Of a stretch of 64,000 nucleotides of DNA, positions 21,713 through 31,651 are shown piece after piece. The position numbers and the translations under genes are program-made. Source of the stretch: Paragyromitra xinjiangensis. Lineage: Eukaryota > Ascomycota > Pezizomycetes > Pezizales > Discinaceae. Within the stretch, counting starts at the first letter, position 1. Each line of letters opens with the position of its first letter. The DNA is taken from NCBI GenBank assembly GCA_038503065.1, contig JBCAMK010000009.1:1302001-1366000 (forward strand), written 5' to 3'. The notes beneath the pieces are model-generated. The model saw only the letters and a program-made list of their open reading frames with translations, searched no databases and was not told where the DNA came from.

Positions 21713-23990
21713 TATTTATTTATTTATTTATTTATTTATATTTCATATTGCATAAATCCGAAACGGATATGGCATACATATAGAGAAAACCAAACAGAAA
21801 ACAAAACAAAACGCAACTAACTACCTAATTCCTCCCACTAGGTCCAACTCAGCCCTCTACGGCTAATCTTCAGTTTATGTGTTAATACCCCGATCTAGTG
21901 CCCTCTCTCACAGGACAAAACTACCCTGGGCATTCTTCTTTCACCAGCTCATGCTTTGTGCCTATAGCACGTCCCTCCAACAATCCGAGCACTGTCAAGG
22001 GAGGTGAAGTCGTAAGGGTGGGGGGGAGACTTAGATTTGCATGCGATTCTGTCTTTCGCTTGCAGCTAGTCTTGCTGCTGTGAGTTTGAGGCACTCGGGG
22101 GAGTTACCACGATGTTGTTCGCCACAGTTGGCGCAGCGGAGGATGGTGTGGAGGCAGGGAGATCCTTTGACATGGCAGGAAGGTTTGCCGCAGGTGTGTG
22201 TTGACACTGTATGAGGCCCAGCACAGATGGTACAGATGGGGGTCTTGCTGGTACAGCGTTGTTGGTGGTGGCCAAAGGCCAAGCAGTGGGTGCATTGGGT
22301 ATCCTGTCCAAAGCGAAGGTATTTGGAAACCTTGAGGCGGCGTCCGAAAAGGGAGAGCCCTCTCTCAAGGGCAGTGGTGGCAGGTTGTTTCCCCTGGATG
22401 GTAAGAACCATAGAGGAAGCCTGCTTGCCCTCTCTCTGCTCTGGTCTGGTGAGCCAGCGAGGGTCGCGCATGAGGGTAGTGCCAGGGTTGAACTGTTCAA
22501 CCTCTGACCTGATGTGTTGGAAACCTTCTTCACCAGAAGGAATGGAGGTGGGTACGTTGTGCAGAACAACCTGGAAGAGAGTGACCTCTTTCTCCAGGCT
22601 GTTGGCATTGGGGATGGTGGATCTCACAATCTCCTCAAGCTTTGATCTTTGCTTGAGGAGTGTGTCGGAGGTGGTGGTGGTGACAGCAATGAGCTGCACA
22701 TGGTGAGCAGGTGTGAATCGCACCTCTGCAATCAATGGGCTTTCTAAGGCTGCATTGATCATGCGTTGCGAATGGTGAGTGGGGTGACATCCTCAGGAAT
22801 GGGTAGACCATTCCTGGTGATGATGAGGGTGCGGTCGCGCTTGGGAGGGTTGGTGGGTGGTTTGGGGACCTTGGAGGCCTTGGGGGCGGGTCTGGAGGCC
22901 TTTTTAGAGGCAACCTGAGCCCATGAGTGAGGTGCAGGTGCTGGGGGAGGTGGTGGGGGGTGGGGAAGGTTGGCAGGGGCGAGAATGGTAGTTAAGGTGC
23001 GTTTCTGCTCCAAGTCTGCCACCTTGGTTGTGAGAGTTGCTACCTTCTCCACAAGAGCTGGGTCGTTGTGAATGGTAGGGGGAGGTGGGGGGTTCCTGGC
23101 TGCCTTCTGGAGGCGTCTGATTTCCCTTTCCAGTTGCTTCACATAGAGGCGATACTGGTGGAGGTCTCTGGCAATTTGGATCACAGCATCTGCGATCTTG
23201 ATGGTGGTGTTGAGGGTGGGAGCCACGAAGTCATCCATGCTCTCATGCTCAGACTCAGACTCTGTCATCTCATGGTCTTGAGAATCAGGAGGGAGTGGGA
23301 GCGACTCATAGTCCTGAAGGGCAACAGCAGGACGCAGTGGGAGGGTCTGAGTAGGGGTCTGCTCTGGGTCTCCATGGTGGAGGGCAGAAAGTCGCGAATT
23401 GGGTGGTGTAGTGGGTGCTGTGGGTGTTGTTGGGGTGGTAAAGGGCGAAATTGCGCCAGGAGAGGGAGACTGAAAGCCTCTGCCTCTCCCTCTGCCTCTA
23501 GATGAAGAGGAAGACATAGAGGGGTCCTGAACCGACAGGAGGAGGTGGGGTGTATGGGGGTGTTGCTGTGGGGCCCTGGGGGGTCCCTAGCGAAGTGGGA
23601 GGGTGGGAGAAGCAGGAAGTGTCAACAACTTCTGCAAATCTGCTTCGATCCGAGCGAACGTGAGGGCGATCGAACGGGCACAGTGAGGGGACTCCAAAAA
23701 GCCCGGGGTCGAGTCAATCGGAGTAGTATTGGTGGAGATATGAGGTTTTGCAAAATCTCAAAATTTGAGGTGTAGGGGGGAAAAGAGGGGTAAAATAGCG
23801 AATTCGACAACAACTTTTGCAAATCGAGAGCGACCTCGACGTACAATAGCAGGATCGAACGAGGGCAGCGAGCTGATTCCGAATAATCAAAAATCTCGTT
23901 AATCGGAGTAGTATTGGTGGAGTTGTGACCAAAAAGTCACTTTGGCGTTGTTGTTGTCGGTTTAGGTTCTACCCATTCCTGCGTGGATGT
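21713..23990 (-). mobile_element. ORF1-only LINE family D, copy D2 (full length)
   Basis: Inserted in ORF2 of LINE B2 with the 14-bp TSD ATTGTTCCGTTGAT (21699-21712, 23991-24004). From 5' to 3' on minus: a 5' UTR of about 470 bp, ORF1, a 3' UTR of about 320 bp with the hairpin ATCCG-TTT-CGGAT (21756-21768), and a TAAA tail. No reverse transcriptase is present. The 5' end carries about 30 nt more than D3. Confidence 0.93.
22031..23517 (-). pseudogene. LINE D2 ORF1, gag-like, one frameshift
   Basis: Same protein as D3 ORF1: RG-rich head from ATG 23517, coiled coil, RRM-like region, three CCHC knuckles (CTHCLAFGHHQQRC first). The frame breaks near 22760, where D3 reads RNAVNAALE and D2 has an extra base that creates a stop. 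Both halves are otherwise well preserved, so the break is recent or an assembly error. Confidence 0.85.
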
Positions 23991-24773
23991 ATTGTTCCGT
24001 TGATGGTGGGGGGGCACATTCCAAAGAGTCGGAAGCAATTTCAAACTGAACCACTTCATGGTCGGATCCTGTTGCAAGGTCTTCCATGACTGCCCAGTTC
24101 ATAATCAAGTCTGTCATCGGTGAGGAGGAGAAGGCAAGATCCAAAACGGATCTGCCAGTGCCTGTTGGGTAGTTGTAGGTATAAATGTCAGGTTCGTTAA
24201 TGAGGGTGTAATTGAATTCTTCTAGTATAGCTAGAAGAGCTTCATGTCGTTTTGGTGAACGGACTCGTGAGTCCCAGAGAGGATGGTGGGCATTGAAGTC
24301 ACCTGCCATGATACAGCGTTCTGGTAGCTTTAGTCCCACAAGTACACGTTCAACTGTGTATTGGGGGTGGCTGTCAGGAGATCGTTGTGATGCTGCAGGT
24401 TGTTCATTGTAGATGTTGAGGAGGGTAAAGGAAGGAATGGAGGGGGTTGACAGCTCTATGGCCTGTACATCTTCGTTATTGATGATGTCGGGCCTTGGCT
24501 GATATTTCAGGAAGAGGTTGGATTTTGATATAAAGGTCATGGTTCGAGGGCGGTTAATACAGCTCGGAATCATTCTTGCGAATGACCCATGAGATATTGA
24601 TGTCCAGGAGTTTGGTGGTGCGTCAGGGGAAGTATCGGGCATAACAAAGGGTTCTTGAATAATAACTATATCAGCCGTTTCTGAGGCTGAGTCGAGGAGG
24701 GATAACATAACATTTTGGTTTCTTCGGCAGTTGTGTTGCATCAGGCGAATCTTGTGTGGGTTTGGTTGCACAA

Positions 24774-26374
24774 TCATTGTTCCACCATGATGTCTTTTTC
24801 AGTTCGGGAGAGGTCTGGGCGTGCAACACAGGATCTGTCAGTGGCTTTATGTGTGCCACCACAGTTGATGCATTTGGGAGGCATGTGGGCGCAGGAGTCA
24901 GTGGCTCTGCAAGTCCCACAGAAGTGCTTGTTGGTAGCATGGTCGTGTCCACAGTAGGCACAGGCTGGCTTGGTGGAGGGGCATCTCTGGAACTTGTGTC
25001 CAAACTTTTGACAGTTAGAACATTGGTCCCCAGGGCGCGCATTCAAGGAGGCTCCGGTCCTGTGTCTTTGGCCGAAGATGAGGATTCCGTTTTTGATCAG
25101 TTTGTTGTACATGCTTTTGCTGGTGATGGCAATCATCACCGAGCTGTGGGACTTTCCGTTTCTCTTGTCGGGGTCATGTAGCGAGGAGGTGCTGCCAGTT
25201 TGAGATCACTGTTTTGGTATTCCAGTTCATTTTGCAGGTCGCTCATGCCGGTACGATTGTCGGGGTATTCCATGATTGGGACTCAGTGAATGGCAACCTT
25301 GTGCCAGGACTCCTGTTTGGAGAGAAAGAGAGCTTTCTCATCGCTTTCCTTCACAACTTTCTCAATGGTGGCCTTGTGCAGGTCAAAGTCAGTGCTGGTG
25401 AATCCATTGCGAGTGTAGAGCAGGAGATTTGCTTTCAGGTTCCAGGAGATTCCTGAGATCTGGAGGCTTTCTGGTGCTTTGGCAGTCAGGAGTTCTTTGT
25501 TGATGGTGTTGCGCAGGACAAGGAGATTGAGGCTTTCTTCTTTCTGATCACCACTACGTTGGACAATCATGTTCTTGGTGAGTTCTGGGGTTGGGGCTGT
25601 GGGGGTGTCATTGTTGGCCTTCACAGGCTTTCCATCTTTCGCCACAGTGGCCCAAGTCTTTGGTGCAGGAGGTGGAGGTGGGGGAGGAGGTGCTGGCGCG
25701 TTTTCAGTTGCCTTTCCCTTTCCCTTGTTCTTCTTGGGTTGTTGGGGAGTGGTGGGGATTGTTGTTGCTGTGATTGCTGGTACTGCTGGAGTTGCTTTCA
25801 GGGTGCGGTGGATTGAATCCACTTTCCCGATCACAGTGTGGCTCATGGAGCTTAGGGAGGTTGAGATTTGGGTGGTGAGGTTGCTGACCATCATCTTGAG
25901 CTCAGCGATTTCCTTGTTCAGGTGTTCATTCTGTGCCATGAGGTGTTGGTTGACATCGTTTTGACTCATTGGGAGTGCAAAGTAGCTGGGAGTGCGTTTG
26001 GGAGGGGGAGCAGATTGCTGTTGGTTGCCAAAGGTTCTCTTTGACGGGCCAGCTGCAGATCTGGTCCTGGTCATTGGTTCTGGCTCGTAGGTGAGGTCAA
26101 TTCCTCCCAAAGTGTTCCTAAATGATAGAGGATGTGTGGGGGAGTTGCCAGCTGAGGAGAAGAATGGTGGTGGGAGTGTAATCTTGCGAGCAAATGGTGC
26201 TGGGAGAGGTTTGGTGGTGGAGGAAATAGGGTCGCTGCTCATGATGTCTGGAGCATGCTGGCTGACGTTCAGGAATCGGTTTGTGGCCGTCACGGTAGGG
26301 CTGGAGGGAGGTGAAGATGGAGGTACGACGGGAAGTTCCGTATCGTCTTGCATTTCATCTCCGTGGGCCGACAT
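24774..26374 (-). pseudogene. LINE B2 ORF1, gag-like zinc-knuckle protein (broken)
   Basis: Homologue of the intact 534-aa B3 ORF1. ATG at 26374. It carries a Pro/Ser-rich head, coiled coil (about residues 135-180), a polyproline linker followed by KTWATVAKDG, an RRM-like region and three knuckles (CSNCQKFGHKFQRC first). It breaks in two places: a TGA near 25285 (HGVP in B3 reads H-stop-VP here) and a 4-bp deletion near 25175. The stop overlaps ORF2 by ATGA at 24777-24774. Confidence 0.88.
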
Positions 26375-26738
26375 GGTTCCGGAAATTTTCGGAAATTTTT
26401 CGTGTAACGGAAACTAAAAATAAATTGCCGAGTCAAAAGTTGATTGGACATTGAAGACCGGAGGCTGATTGGGTTCCACCGATGGAATGTTCCAGAAGGT
26501 AGCAGGTGATGTGCTGTCAGTCACAATTGCAATATTCCGAGATTTCTGGCGATTTTCGGCGATAAAATGAGTACTACTCGGGCGCCTGTGGGCCGATTTG
26601 GCTGAAACTAAAAATCCTGGGCCGTAGTATGTAGGCGGCGTGGATGTGCAAGTTTCAAGTCAATCGGACGAGAACTGGTTGACTGGCGACGATTTTGAGG
26701 GGGGGCTCGGCGGGTTTTTTGGTGGGGTGAGCCCCAAA

Positions 26739-27650
26739 TGTAACGGGGGCCTCGCCTAGTCTCTTAAGCAGTACTGGCTTCGGTATCTGAATGGTACTCG
26801 CACTGGAGCAGTTCTGTTGCAGGTAGTGCGTGTCTAACCACTCAGGGGTAAACTCGTGAAGACTCTGAAAACTATCACGGTCGGGAAACGAACTCGTCCT
26901 CTTCCAGCAGCAGAAGAAACTGAGGAAGCTAAGGACTCGAGACATATACCACTAAGCTAGAAAAGACGGCCGTTGCTTATACTAGAGTCAGGCTGAGATC
27001 TTAAGTATTTTCGTGCAGTATACTCAATAATCTTAAGGGCGGAACTCGGTAATTCTCGTCACTAGGTCTCTGGTTGAAGATGGAGAAGAGCAACTGGTGG
27101 CGGGGCTCGCCAGTACTTGTAGTACTGCATGCTCGCCGCCTCTACTCAGTTCTACTCAGCTGGGGGATCCGGTTAACCCTGAATCCTGTCAGTGATCATG
27201 GGCGGTTCCCTTCGGAAGTGTTCTCTCACATTCCGCTGGAGTTCTGCACCTCATGTGCAACCGCTCCTCATGCACTGCTCTACCAGTCAGGACTCTATGA
27301 TCCGCCAGCCTAGTCCTGTAGGACTACTTGCATGGCGCTGATCAGTCCATAGTTGCGTCAGGTGTCCGCTAGAATAGTTCTCCCAGTTGCGCCGCCTATC
27401 AGCCATAGCTGGTGGGGCATGCACAGGTGGATTTGGAACTCAACCACATCTCTAAGTGTTTGATGTCATCGGAGATCTGCTACAGGCCCGTCAGCCTTAG
27501 CACCTCCGGATGCTCCTAACCACCAGGTCAACGGGGTACTGGTGTTCCCTAGCATGTGGTAGCTACTCCACTCATGCTGGTCCTTGTACCTCTCCGTCTG
27601 CCCGGGTCTATTATACCTTTCGCATGTAACAGCCTTGTGGGTCCGTTACA
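26739..27650 (-). repeat. Solo LTR, long variant (gypsy-1 related)
   Basis: 912 bp, TGTAACGG...CCGTTACA, with the 5-bp TSD CCAAA at 26734-26738 and 27651-27655, inserted in the LINE B2 5' UTR. The part from about 26960 to 27650 matches the gypsy-1 LTR. The first about 210 bp on plus replace about 40 bp of that LTR and encode on minus (26945-26745) a short peptide like the leader ORF of gypsy-2 (EWLD, YLQ, CSS, STI). Confidence 0.9.
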
Positions 27651-27852
27651 CCAAAGAGGGGAAATGAAGGGGAAAATCACAACAACTTCTGCAATAGAAG
27701 AGATGGATTTCCGAGGAGGTGTAGAAGGGGGTAAAAGGGGGCGCTGATTCCGAATATGAAGTCGGTTTGATGATACCTCTGTTGGTTGTGGAGTTATTTT
27801 CGAAAATTCGTCCTGGTAGAATGGTTGTCGCTTTTTTTAATCCGATTAGCAT

Positions 27853-28868
27853 GTGCGGATGCTCAGTACCGAATGTGCTATCCAATCCTTTGTGCTTGGA
27901 TGGCTGACCACGCAGAGCATTGCCAACTCCACAACCTACAGCAAAACGCTTGCCCAAAGTGTGAAGTCAGGCCAGACCAACTTGGTGAGCAAGCCAGCAG
28001 CCCGAAACGAAACGATAAGGAGTATCAGGAAGTGGCGCAATCCTTCGCCGATACTGGAGATCCTCAGGAGTTGGAGTATCTCGTCGAACGAGGGCTGCAA
28101 GCGCCATTCAACGTCTTTTGGGGGATGCCACACCTCCCTCGCGCTGGGGACCTCCACAAGCCAGACCTCCTACACAACATCTATCTCGGTTTATTGAAGC
28201 ATCTGATGGAGTGGATAGAGAGCTTCCTTGAGAAACACAAGAGGCTGCAAGCATTTGACGAAGTCTGGATGTTGATACCCCCCTTCCCAGGCCTGGCTAG
28301 GCCAACTAAAACCTATCGAGAGGTTTCCCAGTGGCAGGGCAAGGAGATGCACAATCTCGGCCGTATCCTTCTCGGAGCCTTTGCAGTTGCGCTGCTCCAT
28401 CCGTCGAAGGATGAGCTATATCCTTTCAAGCGAGCTATCCTTTGCGTGCGGAGTTTTATCGATTTCCATCTTATGGCACAGTATCGGAGCCATACACCTG
28501 AAACTTTGCGATATATGGATCAATACCTCACCAACTTCCACCAGCATAAGGATATCTTCCTAGAATTCAGAGCCTCGAAGAAGGCAAGCGCAAAGGCACG
28601 GGCAACAGTCAAGCGCTTGAAGCTATCGCAGGATGCCCGACCTCCTCTTGCAGGATCAAGAAAAAGACGATTGGAGGCTGCAGATAGGCTTGAAAGGAGA
28701 GAGCTACTCGTTGAAACGCAGCAGGAAGAAAGCCACTTCAACTTTCCAAAGATGCACCTCCTAATGCACTTCCATGAGCATGTTGAGCGGTATGGAGGGA
28801 TCCCCATGTTTTCTACCAAGGTTGGGGAGACAGCACATCGGTAGCAGATCAAAGAAGGATATAGGGCA
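27853..28868 (+). pseudogene. Plavaka transposase segment 3: core with CPKC motif
   Basis: Resumes in frame after the LINE with CADAQYRMCYPILCAWMADH, then CPKCEVRPDQLG (zinc-binding CXXC), HKPDLLHNIYLGLLKHLMEWI, and a C-terminal helical part with HFNFPKMHLLMHFHEHVERYG. These are the conserved blocks of the Plavaka core, where an Asp in LHxPDLLH and the late Glu are candidate metal ligands. One in-frame TAG at 28842-28844 follows GETAHR. The apparent frame from 27786 starts in LINE sequence and is not native. Confidence 0.85.
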
Positions 28869-29113
28869 CATCAGCAAAAACAAACGACATTCCTCTGTGG
28901 CCTATTTGACCTCTGTGGCCTATTTGGCTCCTATTTGGCCTCTGTGGCCTCTGCAGAGGTCAACATTTCTCTGTGGAGGTTTCCGAGGAAATTTTGATAT
29001 TTTCCTCTGCAGAGGCCACAGAGGCCACAGAGGTCCAAATAGTAGCCAAATAGGTCACAGAGGTAAGAACATGATCCTAATTTCAAATAGGTCATTTTTT
29101 GTTCTTGCTGATG
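28869..29113 (+). mobile_element. Fold-back MITE 2 (CATCAGC-ended)
   Basis: 245 bp, from CATCAGCAAAAAC to TTCTTGCTGATG, with the 2-bp TSD CA (28867-28868, 29114-29115) in the Plavaka gene; excision restores the frame (GYRA then SNKND). It is the inverted counterpart of MITE 1 (4123-4364). It could fold into a long hairpin from repeats of CCTCTGTGGCCTATTTGG. Confidence 0.88.
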
Positions 29114-29115
29114 CA

Positions 29116-29943
29116 TCCAACAAAAACGATTTGACGAAGCAAATCCTGCACTACTACGCACGTCGACAAGCATTGAGTATGCGTATATTAAACCTCCAGG
29201 CCCTTTTTAGGGATGCCGAGCCTCCCAATTCGCAGCTGCACGATATCTTTAAACCCAGACGATCGAAAGTCCAACATACAGAAGAAAGGGCATCCCTCTG
29301 GCGATTGTGTGGTCGACAGGCGAAGGTTTCCCTTTTGCATGACATCATCTCCCAAATGAATATCCTGGATCTACCAGAACGAATACTATATTACAGCAGT
29401 CAGAATTTGAAGGATGAGCGTCGTCTTGAGGAGGATACAGAGGCTCTTCTTACATACCCAGCTGAGATGTTCTCTCACCTTTGAGTCCCTGTGCCTAAGT
29501 TCCAGCAACCTGAGGAGTTTGAGCTTCATCGTGTGAGATGCACAGGGAAGTGAGCATTTAGGGGTCAGGCTCCATGAAACGATTGGGTGTGGGTCCAGGT
29601 AGGAGACGAGGGCCAGTTTGGCGCTCTTCGAGGACGCCTTCCAGCCAAAGTGCTTTGCCTTTTTAAGATTCGAGATCCTCATACACGGTATACACATCGA
29701 CTAGTCCTTGTAAGAATGCTACGAGCCTCTCCAGGTGGAGGGAGGATTACGGGCATCCATGGGATGGTGAGAGTATCTACTAGGTTGACGGATGATCGAT
29801 TCATTGTAGGGATAAAGAATATTATGGGAATTGTGCATCTCATTCCCTAGCAGCTAGAGTTCCAAGAGAATAATACTAAATGGCTAGTCAACAACCGAAT
29901 TGACCTTACAACGTTTAATGAGATCTATACTTTAGAGAATTGA
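29116..29943 (+). pseudogene. Plavaka transposase segment 4: C-terminal domain
   Basis: Continues with SNKNDLTKQILHYYARRQAL and ends with the family's C-terminal block: NDWVWVQVGDEGQFGALRGR, LPAKVLCLFKI, GIVHLIP, KWLVNNRIDLTTFNEIY. Four stops interrupt it (29482, 29551, 29575, 29848). Three are TGA at places where Arg (CGA) fits the family pattern, for example before NDWVWV. The native stop is probably TGA 29941-29943. Confidence 0.8.
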
Positions 29944-30607
29944 GGATACTGAGTATCCTCGCAGGACTAGGAACATGGGAACATGGGTGGATTGGGAGAC
30001 AGGGCATCCTCAAGGATTGGGGACCGTGGGAGCTTGTATATAGTCAGAGACTCGGAGAACGTAGAGTAGATGAGAGATGGGAGTGGGCGAAGGATGGAAG
30101 TAGGCAAAGGATGGGAGTAGGCGTAGGATACTTAATATCCTACGTGGCAATACTGTATCAATCAAGCGAATAGAGCCAATCAAATCTAGATACCACATGC
30201 TTGGCTGCAATTACTAAGCAAAACTCCTGAAACTTTGTGGGAAAGAGAAGCATTATCCTCCTAGAGATATGAAGAAGGTGTTAGGCGCTCCACGAGTTGA
30301 CTGCAGCGACGAAGAGTAGTCATTTCCTCCAGGAGATGGCTGGAGTCGAAAGGATTAGGTATATCCTCCATGAGGATGTAGTAGCACGACCACTCCTCAA
30401 GGAGGTCAGGGAGCACATGGAGGTCAGGGAGAAAATTGCCTCCCGGGGAGACATGCCCAAACTCCAGGAGGCAATAATTATTTTTGCTGATGTGATAGTT
30501 GCACATGGTCTGCTCCTGGAGGCTTGGGAGCTGCAGGAAGTCAGGGAGGAAACTGTCTCTTGGGAAGTGCCAGCCAAACTCTGGGAGATGTATTTTTTTT
30601 TGCTGAT
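29944..30607 (+). repeat. Plavaka 3' UTR, subterminal repeats and right terminus
   Basis: The element's right end is the TTTTTTTTTGCTGATG at 30592-30607. A second, similar end, ATTATTTTTGCTGATG, lies at 30479-30494. Each is preceded by a related block (CCCAAACTCCAGGAGG and GCCAAACTCTGGGAGA). From about 30270 to 30580 short palindromic CTCCAGGAG/CTCCTGGAGG motifs recur, as expected of subterminal transposase-binding sites. No gene is seen. Confidence 0.65.
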
Positions 30608-31651
30608 GTGAGTTCAAGGTGAAAAGTAAACAGTGCGTGCCCAGGAATTGATTGGAAATGGAAGAGAGAAATAGAAGAATATAGATTTGTACTTCAACAA
30701 AGGAATTTTACTCTACTTAAATGCAATAATATCTCACTTGTAATGTAGTAATAAATTAACTAAAATTACTATTGGGGTTTGAAGAAGTGGTATTATGGCC
30801 TTGCCAATACTTCCATGCGATTGAGCGTACTCACTCAAGCTATACCACCAAAGGCTAGCAGATTCCGGTACCTGGGGGTTGTGTTTGTAGTCAAATTGTT
30901 AGAAAACCCCCCCCCCTCGTCACCAGTCATGGAATATCACTCGGACACTTGGCACCTCGCTTCAAGCATGCCTTGGGACAAGCATATCATATCTCGTCCC
31001 CGACCGTATGCTTATATCGAGAGTCCACTTTACATGTTCTCTGAGGCCTGTGTTGTTTTCTAATTCTGTGTGGGGTTGCACACTGTTTCTACTGTTTTCC
31101 ATTTCGTGTTCCCCAAGTGAGACCATGCTGCTTGAACCCACGCCCGAGTGCTAGGGCATGTGCATGGTGCAAGGGACCAACGATGTGGGAGTGGTCGGAA
31201 GGAAAAAGCTTGGCTTGATTATGCTGGTGGCTGGAAACAGGGGTATAATTCTTGAAGTGACGTGGCAGGTGATTGGGCAGGATTTCAGATCGTTGCCGTA
31301 GCAACAAGCATATTTACCTATCCCCGCCAGTAGCTTCGTGCAGATGTCTGCCTATCCGCCCAGCCTCCCTTTTTCACTGGACCTTCGTCTCCTCCAACAC
31401 CGTCTCGTCCTGGTTTTTCGCACACCCTCCGCTACATTCCTCTATTCCTTCCATCACTTACACCTGCATTTGCTCTGCTCATTTTCATTCCGAGCAAATT
31501 GCTGTTGATATCTTTTCCTTGGGCTGAGATCCGCGTGCATCTCCCATCAACTGTTCGGCCGGACTGGTTAGTTCCTTATCGATATCTCGCCCGGAGACTG
31601 CGACAACACACCTGTTGCCTCGCGCGTCACGTCAACCTTTAAAAGCGAACG
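30608..31651. other. Intergenic region upstream of the Fig1-family gene
   Basis: No convincing coding sequence, RNA gene or repeat. A C-run is at about 30908-30918. The part from about 31300 to 31650 is pyrimidine-rich and is presumably promoter and leader of the gene at 31652. Confidence 0.5.

Larger units (their letters stand above)
18481..24777 (-). pseudogene. LINE B2 ORF2: endonuclease, RT, RNase H (split by D2, one stop)
   Basis: Start ATG 24777 overlaps the ORF1 stop as ATGA. Segment 24777-24005 holds the APE-type endonuclease (RLMQHNCRRNQ, IIQEPFV, GDFNAHHPLWDS, TGSDHEVV). D2 interrupts it at 23991. Segment 21698-18481 holds the reverse transcriptase (KAPGPDGIGF, YRPVSLLNCLGKVSEKII, QGSPTSPILFLLY, YVDDVGLL), RNase H (FYTDGSLLEGKTGAG, EVFDAELYGI, YCDNQTAVQ, GNELADKLA) and a C-terminal CX1C...HX4C motif (CKCGFDNQTPQHLLLEC). 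One in-frame TGA at 20817-20815 follows IIAT, where CGA (Arg) would be expected. ORF2 performs target-primed reverse transcription. Confidence 0.92.
18051..27838 (-). mobile_element. LINE family B, copy B2 (full length, with two insertions)
   Basis: Tad1-like non-LTR retrotransposon inserted in the Plavaka gene with the 14-bp TSD AATCCGATTAGCAT (18037-18050, 27839-27852). The 3' end is at 18051 with a TAAA tail (TTTA on plus) and the hairpin ATCCG-TTA-CGGAT (18086-18098). It contains D2 (21713-23990, 14-bp TSD) and a solo LTR (26739-27650, 5-bp TSD). Removing both leaves about 6.6 kb: 5' UTR, ORF1, ORF2, 3' UTR. It is the only full-length B copy in the window. Confidence 0.93.
5393..29943 (+). 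pseudogene. Plavaka-type transposase pseudogene, split by nested insertions
   Basis: A single transposase gene can be followed through four segments: 5393-6028, 17486-18050 (with an intron at 17684-17734), 27853-28868 and 29116-29943. The three interruptions are a DNA element flanked by GG (6027-6028 and 17484-17485), LINE B2 flanked by AATCCGATTAGCAT, and a MITE flanked by CA. Each closes in frame when removed together with one TSD copy. Plavaka is a cut-and-paste DNA transposon group known mainly from basidiomycetes and placed near the CMC/CACTA-like superfamily. In-frame stops: TGA 5579-5581, TAG 28842-28844, TGA 29482-29484, TGA 29551-29553, TGA 29575-29577, TAG 29848-29850; terminal TGA 29941-29943. 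Group membership is my recognition of motif order, not a search result. Confidence 0.85.

Noticed and set aside
27786..27852. N-terminal extension MWSYFRKFVL of the Plavaka segment 3 frame
   Set aside because: These bases are the 5' end of LINE B2 and recur in B3 (42590-42690) without Plavaka sequence.
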